DNA from: Bacteroidetes bacterium 4572_114
Lineage (GTDB): Bacteria; Bacteroidota; Bacteroidia; Bacteroidales; 4484-276
Reading direction: 5' to 3'
Length of the DNA: 15,771 nucleotides
Assembly (NCBI GenBank): GCA_002254335.1
Contig: NIVA01000022.1
Coordinates: 1-15,771, forward strand
Of the stretch, positions 7,854 to 14,510 are shown in pieces (positions within the stretch are counted from its first letter, which is position 1; each line of letters starts with the position of its first letter). The translations under genes were made by a program, and so were the position numbers. Below the pieces are notes generated by a model that was not told where the DNA came from, ran no database searches, and saw only the letters and a program-made list of their open reading frames with translations.

Positions 7854-9041
7854 TTAATTCACCCGTTTCGCCCGCTCAAAAGGTTTTGTCCTGTCAAAGA
7901 GGTAACGGTATGTAATATGGGTTTTATAGATCTTTGCCCCAATTTGTTCGCAAACTTTCATCATCGATGGGTTAAAATCACCAATCCAGTTCAATTGTAG
8001 GTCTTTATATGGCAAACCGGTCCTATAAGTTTCTTTTTCAAAGGTCATTACCAAACCGGCCTCTATGCCCTTGCCCTGGTGTTCGGGGACAATCCCAAAT
8101 ATACGGCCAATTATCCTGGTGCATATCTTCCTAACTTTAAGGTAATACATAAAGCGAAGTTTGTTGAACCAGTTAAAGTTGCCGTTAAGCTTTTGGATGA
8201 CCTGGTTAATATCAGGGATCATTATAAAGAAGGCTATTGGGTCATCTTTGTGATAGGCAAAAATAACGAGCCGGGTATCCATTATAGGGCGCATTTTTTT
8301 CAAAAGTGCCAAGGCATGGGCTTTCGATATTTTTTTAACCCCGGCAAACCGCGCCCATCCCTTATTGTAGATTATCTTAAAGTCATCGGCAAACTTCTCG
8401 TTGTTTTTCCAGCTAATTGTTTTAAACGAGTAGTGGGGGTTGCTAAAAACCCTTTCTGCTTTTTCATGTATCAAAGTGCTGATGCCCCCCTTTTCCATGT
8501 TGCGGCGGTAGGTAAATTGCTTAAAATAATCTTTGAACCCGTATGCTTCAAACAAATCTTTATAGTAAGCAAAGTTATATGGCATATTGTATAACGGCTC
8601 ATAAAAGCCATCGGCCAGGCAGCCCCAAAAACTATCGCGTTCGCCGAAACTTATGGGGCCGTCCATGGCTTCCATCCCATGCCCCTCAAGCCATTTTTTG
8701 GCCGCATCAAAAAGTGTAAAGGCAGCATCTTTATCATCAATGCAATCAAAAAATCCCAGTCCCCCGGTTGGCTGATCGTTTGATTTGGCAGTTTTGGCAT
8801 TAAAAAACGCGGCAACACGCCCAACAGTTTCATTATTGCTGTCCCTTAAAATCCAGCGGATAGCAGCCCCATGCCTGAAGAGTTTGTTTTTTTTAGGATC
8901 GAAAATGGCCTCTACGTCCTCATCTAATGGACGTATCCAGTTTTTCTCCGATTTATAAAGCCTGGCAGGAAACCTGAGAAACTCTTTTATTAGTACCTGA
9001 TCGCTAACTTCAATTAAGTTGTAGGTATTATTTCTATTCAT
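7854..9041 (-). CDS. GNAT-fold acyltransferase-like protein
   Basis: A 395-residue soluble protein, conserved in style and without a signal peptide. Residues 315-329 (FGIVPEHQGKGIEAG) match GNAT motif A (V-x-P-x-x-Q/R-x-x-G-x-G/A), which binds the pyrophosphate of acyl-CoA. The following LNWIGDFNPSMMKVCEQIGA is the usual motif B region (N-x-x-M-x-x-x-x-x-x-G). The N-terminal half (DGPISFGERDSFWGCLADGF, YNMPYNFAYY) looks like a second, degenerate GNAT-like domain, as in tandem-GNAT proteins. The acyl donor and acceptor are unknown. Large proteins of this type are often annotated only as hypothetical in Bacteroidota. The start ATG at 9041 has a candidate -7 box about 20 bp upstream. Confidence 0.75.
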   Translation of the reverse strand: MNRNNTYNLIEVSDQVLIKEFLRFPARLYKSEKNWIRPLDEDVEAIFDPKKNKLFRHGAAIRWILRDSNNETVGRVAAFFNAKTAKSNDQPTGGLGFFDCIDDKDAAFTLFDAAKKWLEGHGMEAMDGPISFGERDSFWGCLADGFYEPLYNMPYNFAYYKDLFEAYGFKDYFKQFTYRRNMEKGGISTLIHEKAERVFSNPHYSFKTISWKNNEKFADDFKIIYNKGWARFAGVKKISKAHALALLKKMRPIMDTRLVIFAYHKDDPIAFFIMIPDINQVIQKLNGNFNWFNKLRFMYYLKVRKICTRIIGRIFGIVPEHQGKGIEAGLVMTFEKETYRTGLPYKDLQLNWIGDFNPSMMKVCEQIGAKIYKTHITYRYLFDRTKPFERAKRVN

Positions 9042-9061
9042 AGTCTGTTTTTATTGCGAGA

Positions 9062-9069
9062 CGAAAGTA
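9062..9069 (-). promoter_or_regulatory. Candidate -7 box of the GNAT gene
   Basis: On the minus strand TACTTTCG fits TAnnTTTG except for one T-to-C change and lies 20 bp upstream of the ATG at 9041. No convincing -33 TTG is present. Confidence 0.3.
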
Positions 9070-9191
9070 TGAAAACTTTGTGACGCAGGATAAAAGTGTT
9101 GAAAATTTGATTTTACAAAAACGTACCCAGCTACTTATCAGGTCATTACAATTTTTACAAAAAAGGTACTTTTTCATTCCTCCACAGGAGT

Positions 9192-9298
9192 GCCTCTGGC
9201 ACATTTTCAAAATCAAACCTTATTGTTAGATTTTTAAAAGTGTTCCTACACCTACAATTTTGTGGATGAGGGACATATTGAAAAAATGTGCCAGAGGC
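9192..9298. repeat. Inverted repeat around GTGCCTCTGGCAC at the broken end of a pseudogene
   Basis: GCCTCTGGCACATTTTCAA (9192-9210) is repeated in inverted form as TTGAAAAAATGTGCCAGAGGC (9278-9298), with two extra A. The left arm is itself preceded by a small hairpin, CTCC-ACA-GGAG, and contains GTGCC-TCT-GGCAC. The right arm lies inside the recognisable part of the decayed T9SS gene, so part of that frame may be repeat-derived. Confidence 0.55.
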
Positions 9299-10326
9299 TA
9301 TTTGGAGCAAATGGTCTTGTATTGAAGCTTGATGCCTGCGGCAATAAAGAATGGTGTGTGATATACCCCAACAACAATATGTGGTTCGATTACGCAAATG
9401 ATATTGTTCAAAACCCGGATGGAACCTATACTGTGTTGGTTACAAACTATGGCAGCAATCCAGCAGAGGAAAACATCTGGCTTTTCAATCTTGACCAAAA
9501 CGGCAACACCCTTTGGCGCAACCTTTAAGCCACCGGCCCGGATTACTTAGACGAATATGGCCACGACCTTATACCCGTTTCCGATGCCGGGGTTTTGATT
9601 TCCGGCTCAAACTGGATACAGGTAAGTGGCTACCCTGGCCTGTGGTGGTGGCCCCCTTTTGGATAAAAGCAGATATTGAAGGAAACAACGAGTGGGAATT
9701 TGTTTGGCAGGAGAATAACTATTTTGGCGGTGAGTGTGGCAAATCCATTGAGGACGGGCATGGAAACTTTTATGGCACATGCCCGAATGGCTATCATCCC
9801 GGTGTGCCCTGCCTATATATGTTTTCAGCCACAGGGCAACAGATGGCACGACATGATATGATGGGCGATACCATTGAGCATGGCGTTATCAAAACCATCA
9901 GTATGTTCCACGATTCTGCCACACTGGCCCAGGGTGGTTGGCAACAGGCATTTTGTTGCCCCTTACAACATGGAAATCATCCTTATGAAATTTAACAGCA
10001 ACCTGGATGAGCCTGCCCTGTAGCCGGAAAACAACTTACTGGTTCTTCCCAACCCTGCAAGAAATAAAGTACAAATAACATTTTCCCGAAAATACAATCA
10101 CTGAGGAAAAACACCAGGGCATAGAGATCACCCGGATAAGGCCTTGAACAAAAAACTTACACTTGAAATCGTTAGCCTGTCAGGGCAACTGATACTCAGA
10201 CAGGAAATAGAAAAGCGTATAAAAAGTGTTGAAGTCGATATTTCCTCATGGCAAAAGGGGATTTACCTGGTAATGTTAACAGGGGATCAGGGATTAAACA
10301 CAACAGAAAAACTGATCGTTCAATAA
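9238..10326 (+). pseudogene. Decayed secreted protein gene with T9SS sorting domain
   Basis: One protein can be followed across the stretch but is interrupted throughout. The first reading frame (GLVLKLDACGNKEWCVIY, NIWLFNLDQNGNTLW) meets TAA at 9526. It then continues in the same frame (DYLDEYGHDLIPVSDAGVLI) to about 9655, shifts frame (WIKADIEGNNEWEFVW to about 9934) and returns to the first frame (RHFVAPYNMEIILMKFNSNL). TAG at 10021 and TGA at 10102 follow. It ends with a T9SS type A sorting domain (LLVLPNPARNKVQITF, IVSLSGQL, VDISSWQKGIYLVMLTG, final KLIVQ). Two of the stops could come from single C-to-T changes in CAA/CAG. No signal peptide remains, so the 5' end is also lost. The intact gene was probably a surface or secreted protein with a repeat (propeller-like) domain. 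Confidence 0.85.
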
Positions 10327-10527
10327 TGATTTCAATCTTTGCTATTTTTCTCAAAAGAAACAGCTAACATTTCAGCAACAGGCAAAAAAACTGGAAAGTT
10401 TCTCATCCATAACACATTAGCACAAACTTAGATGTGTTTGCCAAAGGCATCTACGATTCTATACTTTACCAATGGTAAAATAAAATACGAAGGGAAAATT
10501 GTGTTTGAGTAGAAGAAGCTGATATAA
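10327..10527 (+). other. Non-coding stretch with a possible MORN-like gene scrap
   Basis: No gene is supported. One plus-strand frame at 10432-10512 reads LYFTNGKIKYEGKIVFE before a stop. NGKIKYEG resembles a single MORN/YwqK-type repeat, so this may be the tail of another lost gene. At about 26 codons with no conserved start it could also be chance. Confidence 0.3.
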
Positions 10528-10621
10528 GATGTCCGATGTTAGATTTTTGATGTTAGATATTGCCGGCACATCAAAAATCTGACATCAGACATCTAACATC
10601 TAACATCTAACATCTAACATC
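10528..10621. repeat. 26-bp inverted repeat plus ATCTAAC heptamer array
   Basis: The left arm 10528-10553 and right arm 10568-10593 are complementary at 24 of 26 positions around a 14-base spacer. The right arm passes straight into four exact tandem copies of ATCTAAC (10591-10618) plus ATC. Both arms have a 7-base period: TGTCCGA, TGTTAGA, TTTTTGA, TGTTAGA on the left, and TCTGACA, TCAGACA, TCTAACA on the right. It lies between the convergent ends of the pseudogene and gltA, 8 bp from the gltA stop. A transcript from either side could form a long hairpin, though there is no U-tract. Confidence 0.85.
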
Positions 10622-10629
10622 AAAAGACG

Positions 10630-11862
10630 TTACTTGATCCCGGCAATTTTCTCAAGCATATCCGTAGTTATCGACTTGGGCCTTTCGAGCGGATATAAAA
10701 GTGCCCTGTCCCAAATCAGGTTGGCGGCAATACCAATTGATCTCCCAATCCCAAACAAAACAGTGTAGAAGTCGTACTCAGTAACCCCATAATGCCATTG
10801 CAGCACACCTGTCTGGGCATCTAAGTTTGGCCAGGGGTTTTTGGCTTTGCCCTGTTCCTTCAAAATTGGTGGGACAACTTTGTACAGCATGTCCACATAT
10901 TTAAATAATGGGTCGTTTGGCAAATGTTTCAGGCAAAAGTCGCGCTGGATACTGTAACGTGGGTCGGTTTTTCTGAGCACGGCATGCCCGTACCCTGGTA
11001 TTACATGTCCTGCATTAAGTGTGTCCCAAACAAATTGTTTCATTTCTGCTTCTGTTGGTATTTCGTCGCCCATTTTGTCCCTTACGTCCTGCAGCCACCT
11101 CAACACTTCCTGGTTGGCCAATCCGTGCAACGGCCCGGCCAGCCCGTTGATCATTGCCGAAATCGACATATAAATATCTGCAAGCGTGCTGCCAACAAGA
11201 TGCCCGGCGTGAGCACTGACGTTGCCGCTTTCGTGGTCGCTATGTATGATGAAGTGTAACCTGGCAACATCGTCATAGGGTGCGGGCTTCATCATTAAAT
11301 GCGCAAAGTCGGCCCCCATGTCGAGGTTTGGGTTCGATTGCATCCGTTTGCCATCCCTGTAAAGCTTTGCATAAATGTAGGATGCGATTTCGGGCAATTT
11401 TGCCAAAAGGTTAAGTGAGTCCTCATACATTGGTTCCCACATATCCATCTTATTTATCCCGGCAGTATATTTTTTGGCAAAGAACGACTCGCGGTGCATC
11501 GTTAAAATTGCGCTCGAAAAAATAGTCATCGGGTGGCTACAGCAGGGGAATGCGTCTATCACTTCATAGATGTACCTGGGGACTATGCGGCGTCTTCTAA
11601 ATTCGTCCACCACATCCGATACTTCATTTTCAGTGGGGATATCGCCCGTGAGCAATAAATAAAACAAACCTTCCACAAAGGGCATTTTTGGGTCGAGATA
11701 TGAAATGTCGGTAACCAGGCTTTTTAATCCCCGCATACCTCCAATTATTTGTCCAATTGTTACTTTGTCAACCACAACATCCCCGTAGTCCTTTACTAAT
11801 TTTTGTATGCGTGGGCGGTGCTGTTGGATTTTGTCATTTAGTTTATCTTTTAGTCCTGCCAT
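10630..11862 (-). CDS. gltA: Citrate synthase, eukaryote-like type, with N-terminal-domain deletion
   Basis: A 410-residue protein with the three catalytic residues in context: His246 (GPLHGLANQE), His293 (PGYGHAVLRKTDPRY) and Asp348 (KNPWPNLDAQTG). HSDHESGNVSAH and LERPKS are also conserved. It condenses acetyl-CoA and oxaloacetate to citrate, the entry step of the TCA cycle. It resembles the mitochondrial-type family rather than E. coli GltA. Between LDP (56-58) and GLFYLLLTG (65-73) only six residues remain, where mitochondrial enzymes have about 30, including the GIRFRG strand. About 24 residues are therefore missing with the frame kept. Whether the enzyme still folds is uncertain. The start ATG at 11862 lies at the end of an exact 80-bp tandem duplication that supplies a second, out-of-frame copy of the first 14 codons upstream. 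icd lies upstream on the same strand, so the two form a metabolic pair. Confidence 0.92.
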   Translation of the reverse strand: MAGLKDKLNDKIQQHRPRIQKLVKDYGDVVVDKVTIGQIIGGMRGLKSLVTDISYLDPKMPFVEGLFYLLLTGDIPTENEVSDVVDEFRRRRIVPRYIYEVIDAFPCCSHPMTIFSSAILTMHRESFFAKKYTAGINKMDMWEPMYEDSLNLLAKLPEIASYIYAKLYRDGKRMQSNPNLDMGADFAHLMMKPAPYDDVARLHFIIHSDHESGNVSAHAGHLVGSTLADIYMSISAMINGLAGPLHGLANQEVLRWLQDVRDKMGDEIPTEAEMKQFVWDTLNAGHVIPGYGHAVLRKTDPRYSIQRDFCLKHLPNDPLFKYVDMLYKVVPPILKEQGKAKNPWPNLDAQTGVLQWHYGVTEYDFYTVLFGIGRSIGIAANLIWDRALLYPLERPKSITTDMLEKIAGIK

Positions 11863-11986
11863 TTTATTGTAATTTTGAGTTTTGAATTTTGAATTTTGGT
11901 ATTTGGGATTTTGTCATTTAGTTTATCTTTTAGTCCTGCCATTTTATTGTAATTTTGAGTTTTGAATTTTGAATTTTGGTATTTGG
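11826..11986. repeat. Exact 80-bp tandem duplication at the gltA start
   Basis: Bases 11826-11905 and 11906-11985 are identical, and the match at offset 80 extends one base further, to 11986. Each unit holds the first codons of gltA, its ATG and a leader made of TTTTGAG-TTTTGAA-TTTTGAA-TTTTGGT heptamers (11873-11900 and 11953-11980). No mismatch between copies means the event is recent or maintained by gene conversion. Eighty is not a multiple of three, so the two copies are in different frames. Confidence 0.95.
11850..11942 (-). CDS. 30-codon upstream ORF created by the gltA duplication
   Basis: The upstream copy of the gltA start (ATG at 11942-11940) opens a frame that begins MAGLKDKLNDKI, identical to citrate synthase. 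It then runs through the heptamer leader (KIQNSKLKIT) and ends at TAA 11852-11850, inside gltA codons 4-5. The duplicated ATG has exactly the same upstream context as the genuine one over about 44 bases, so it should attract ribosomes equally. Its stop lies 7 bases downstream of the gltA ATG, a spacing that could allow termination-reinitiation or could reduce gltA expression. I infer translation; no peptide function is claimed. Confidence 0.45.
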   Translation of the reverse strand: MAGLKDKLNDKIPNTKIQNSKLKITIKWQD

Positions 11987-12003
11987 TATTTGCGATCCGA
12001 ACA

Positions 12004-12011
12004 CGAAAATA
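12004..12011 (-). promoter_or_regulatory. Weak candidate -7 box for gltA
   Basis: On the minus strand TATTTTCG differs from TAnnTTTG at one fixed position and lies in the 173-bp gap between the icd stop and the gltA start, 62 bp before the upstream-ORF ATG. No TTG at -33 is visible, so gltA may also be read from the icd promoter. Confidence 0.25.
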
Positions 12012-12035
12012 ACCAACTTATTTAACACACATCAT

Positions 12036-12938
12036 TTATTGCCCCAGTTTAACCTGGAGGTTGTCGGCCAATGCCTGAAGAAAATCAAAGCCCTGGGCAA
12101 CGGTGTCCGACTGCACATCACCATCATAATTCTTACAGGCCCAAACAAAATTCCCTTCCCACTTCAGGGCCGCTGCAACCATATCGTCTATTAGGCGGTG
12201 TTCGTAAGTAATCCCCAGCTCTTCAAATTTCGATTTATACCCATCCTCATACACTTCCTGAAAAATATCTTTGAACCTGCCATCATATTTTTTAAGAATG
12301 GTGTTTTTGGTGGAGAGGTACAGTGGCCATATTTTTTGTATCGCCATGTTGAAGCACGAATTGGCAAAGCCCCTTATTGATTCATCGGTATTGTACATGG
12401 CAAGGGCCACCCCATCGCCATCAAAATCATGGACATCATAGCTTTGTGCCCCGCTACCATCAGTGGGGGTAAATGTTATGGTAAGCTTTCCTTTGCCTTT
12501 GACCAGGAAATCGGTTGCACGGTACTGGTCGCCATAAGCATGACGGCCTATACAGATAGGGCCTTTCCATCCTGGCACAAGACGGGGCACATTTGTAATC
12601 ATAATGGGCTCCCTGAAAACTGTGCCCCCAAGGATGTTCCTGATTGTCCCGTTAGGTGACCTGTACATTTCCTTTAAGCTAAATTCTTCTACCCGGTTTT
12701 CATCAGGGGTAATTGTTGCACACTTAATGCCTACATTATATTTTGCAATTGCACGGGCAGCATCAGTAGTTATCTGATCATCCGTTTCATCCCTTTTTTC
12801 AATGCTGAGATCATAATATTTTATATCCAGATCGAGGTATGGTAAAATTAGTTTTTGCTTAATTAATCCCCAGATTACCCTGGTCATTTCATCTCCATCC
12901 AGCTCAACTACCGGATTGTTGACAATAATTTTTTCCAT
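12036..12938 (-). CDS. icd: NADP-type isocitrate dehydrogenase with large internal in-frame deletion
   Basis: A 300-residue protein of the eukaryote-like NADP isocitrate dehydrogenase family, which is normally about 400-415 long. The first 283 residues are collinear with it: VVELDGDEMTRVIW, the substrate loop SPNGTIRNILGGTVFREPI (94-112), GRHAYGDQYRATDF with Arg132, Tyr139 and Arg140, the Lys in STKNTILKKYDGRF, and the metal-binding aspartates in LIDDMVAAALKWEG and NYDGDVQSDTVAQGF. It then jumps to FLQALADNLQVKLGQ, which matches the extreme C-terminus of the family (FMDKLGENLKIKLAQ in human IDH1). About 110 residues are missing, including the AEAAHGTVTRHYR region and the Asn that bind NADP. 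The frame is intact and ends normally. Conversion of isocitrate to 2-oxoglutarate is therefore probably lost, unless this is an assembly error. It lies upstream of gltA. Confidence 0.88.
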   Translation of the reverse strand: MEKIIVNNPVVELDGDEMTRVIWGLIKQKLILPYLDLDIKYYDLSIEKRDETDDQITTDAARAIAKYNVGIKCATITPDENRVEEFSLKEMYRSPNGTIRNILGGTVFREPIMITNVPRLVPGWKGPICIGRHAYGDQYRATDFLVKGKGKLTITFTPTDGSGAQSYDVHDFDGDGVALAMYNTDESIRGFANSCFNMAIQKIWPLYLSTKNTILKKYDGRFKDIFQEVYEDGYKSKFEELGITYEHRLIDDMVAAALKWEGNFVWACKNYDGDVQSDTVAQGFDFLQALADNLQVKLGQ

Positions 12939-12970
12939 TTTGTGTATTTTGGTTTCTTGTTAGTATTTAA

Positions 12971-12993
12971 AACATCAAAGCATCTTTGATGTT
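12971..12993. promoter_or_regulatory. 23-bp palindrome in the icd leader, possible operator
   Basis: AACATCAAAG (12971-12980), CAT, CTTTGATGTT (12984-12993) form a perfect 10-bp inverted repeat with a 3-base centre. It lies 11 bp downstream of the candidate icd -7 box and 33 bp upstream of the icd ATG, at the expected start of the transcript. It is suited to be a repressor site or a 5' hairpin; which is not decidable here. Confidence 0.5.
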
Positions 12994-13004
12994 AAATTTT
13001 TTTG

Positions 13005-13034
13005 CAAAGATAGGAATTGTAATCTATTCTGAAA
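13005..13034 (-). promoter_or_regulatory. Promoter of icd (possibly icd-gltA)
   Basis: The minus strand has TTTC (13034-13031), an 18-base spacer and TATCTTTG (13012-13005), a perfect match to the Bacteroidota -7 consensus TAnnTTTG. The start of transcription would fall near 12998, about 60 bases before the icd ATG and right at the palindrome. Confidence 0.5.
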
Positions 13035-13118
13035 TAAAATGACATTTTAGGGTCAAGCCGGGGTGCATTGTGCCCGAAAAAAAAGGTGCTATTTTGAATT
13101 TGATAGAATTTAATATAC

Positions 13119-13248
13119 GAGTCCGGTCTAAAAAACGAAGTTTTTGAAAATTAGCGAAATTATATTGTTTACTAACACGTGATTACAAGGTGTTTAGAAA
13201 TGTTTATTGGCGCATTCGCGGCTAAATTAGGCTTTTTTTACCGGACTC
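13119..13248. mobile_element. 130-bp MITE-like element with GAGTCCGGT terminal inverted repeats
   Basis: GAGTCCGGT (13119-13127) and ACCGGACTC (13240-13248) are perfect 9-bp inverted repeats, each followed inwards by an A or T run (CTAAAAAA on the left, TTTTTT on the right). The 112 bp between them holds no usable ORF. There is no clear target-site duplication in the immediate flanks. The size and structure fit a non-autonomous element mobilised by a transposase elsewhere, but a remnant of a larger insertion sequence is also possible. It sits between icd and the truncated sigma-54 regulator. Confidence 0.55.
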
Positions 13249-13412
13249 ATAAATGAATATTACAGGCAAAAATGCCAGGGGGCAAAACTGAAAATGACTT
13301 TACTTACTCAAAAAATTAATCATTCTAAAATCGAGAAATTAAAGAAGTATTAAAAAAAATACAGGAATATAACCCTGATATCCCTGTTATCATTGTTTCA
13401 GGGCAGGAGGAT

Positions 13413-14501
13413 GTGTCAACAGCGGTAAACCTGCTGAAGCATGGGGCATACGATTATTTGGTAAAGGATGAGGATACTAAAGACCGTATTTGGAATGCCC
13501 TGAAAAATATCAGGGAAAAATTTGCCCTGGAAAAGCAAATTGATATTTTACAAGAAGAAATTGGGAAGAAGTATAAATTTGGGAACAGTATTAAAGGTAA
13601 TAGTGCCGAAATTAAAAAAGTTTTCAGCTTAATTGATAAAGCTATCCAGACCAACATATCAGTCTCCATTTCGGGCGACACCGGGACCGGGAAAGAACTT
13701 GTTGCCAAAGCAATTCATTACAACTCGCCGCGCAACAAATATCCTTTTGTTGCCATAAACGTTTCGGCAATACCACAAGAACTGATTGAAAGTGAATTGT
13801 TTGGATATGAAAAGGGAGCCTTTACCGGTGCAAATACAAGAAAATTGGGGAAATTTGAAGAAGCCGGGAAAGGGACGATATTCCTTGATGAAATTGGTGA
13901 AATGGATATGAACATGCAGGCGAAACTGTTGAGGGTGCTGCAGGAGAAAGAGGTTACACGGATTGGGGGCCACAACGTGATTAAGGTACAGGCCCGATTA
14001 ATTGTGGCCACTAACCTAAATTTAGAAGAACAGGTGCAGCAAAACAATTTCAGACAAGACCTGTACTATCGTTTATTGGGGCTGCCAATCCTGTTGCCGC
14101 CACTGCGCGACAGGGGCAATGACATTTTATTGCTTGCAAAATATTTTATTGATGAATTTTGCAAGGAAAATAACCTGCCATTTAAAAGTATTTCAGAAAA
14201 TGCCCATGAGAAACTGCTGAACTATCAATTTCCGGGGAATGTGAGAGAGTTAAAGGCTGTTATAGAACTTGCCGTTGTTATGACCAACGGAAATATAATT
14301 GATGATACAGATATATCGTTTTCGGCAAGAAACAAAAAAGGCCACTTCCTGATGGACGAGGAAAATACTTTGCAAGGATATACCCGAAAAATAATTAAAT
14401 CATATCTTGAAAAATACGATAATAATATTGTTAAAGTTGCCGACAAACTAGATATTGGCAAATCTACAATTTACAGAATGTTAAAGAATAACGAATTGTA
14501 A
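13413..14501 (+). CDS. Sigma-54-dependent response regulator (NtrC type), receiver domain truncated at the 5' end
   Basis: The frame is open from 13329; GTG at 13413 is merely the first standard start codon in it, 362 residues from the end. Upstream residues still read as receiver (EVLKKIQEYNPDIPVIIVSG), followed by HGAYDYLVKDE with the conserved Lys. The first half of the receiver, with the acidic pocket and the phospho-acceptor Asp, is absent. The AAA+ domain is complete: Walker A GDTGTGKE (88-95), sigma-54 loop GAFTGA (135-140), Walker B GTIFLDE (154-160), sensor VATN and FRQDLYYRL with Arg finger. A Fis-type helix-turn-helix (KVADKLDIGKSTIYRML) ends the protein. It should open sigma-54 promoters but cannot be controlled by phosphorylation in the usual way; it may be constitutive, untranslated or a pseudogene. 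The HPt gene follows 9 bp later. Confidence 0.85.
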   Translation: MSTAVNLLKHGAYDYLVKDEDTKDRIWNALKNIREKFALEKQIDILQEEIGKKYKFGNSIKGNSAEIKKVFSLIDKAIQTNISVSISGDTGTGKELVAKAIHYNSPRNKYPFVAINVSAIPQELIESELFGYEKGAFTGANTRKLGKFEEAGKGTIFLDEIGEMDMNMQAKLLRVLQEKEVTRIGGHNVIKVQARLIVATNLNLEEQVQQNNFRQDLYYRLLGLPILLPPLRDRGNDILLLAKYFIDEFCKENNLPFKSISENAHEKLLNYQFPGNVRELKAVIELAVVMTNGNIIDDTDISFSARNKKGHFLMDEENTLQGYTRKIIKSYLEKYDNNIVKVADKLDIGKSTIYRMLKNNEL

Positions 14502-14510
14502 AAGTTTATT

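Noticed and set aside
8079..8594. A 171-codon plus-strand frame
   Set aside because: It is antisense to the GNAT gene, whose motifs are clear on the other strand.
9528..10102. Stop-codon recoding or programmed frameshifting in the T9SS gene
   Set aside because: Three different stop codons, two frameshifts and a lost 5' end are better explained by decay; no other gene in the window shows recoding.
10528..10621. CRISPR array
   Set aside because: The repeats are 7 bases long without spacers; no cas gene is present.
13294..13353. Short plus-strand frame MTLLTQKINHSKIEKLKKY before the sigma-54 regulator
   Set aside because: Nineteen codons, in another frame from the regulator, with no receiver-like features; it does not supply the missing half.
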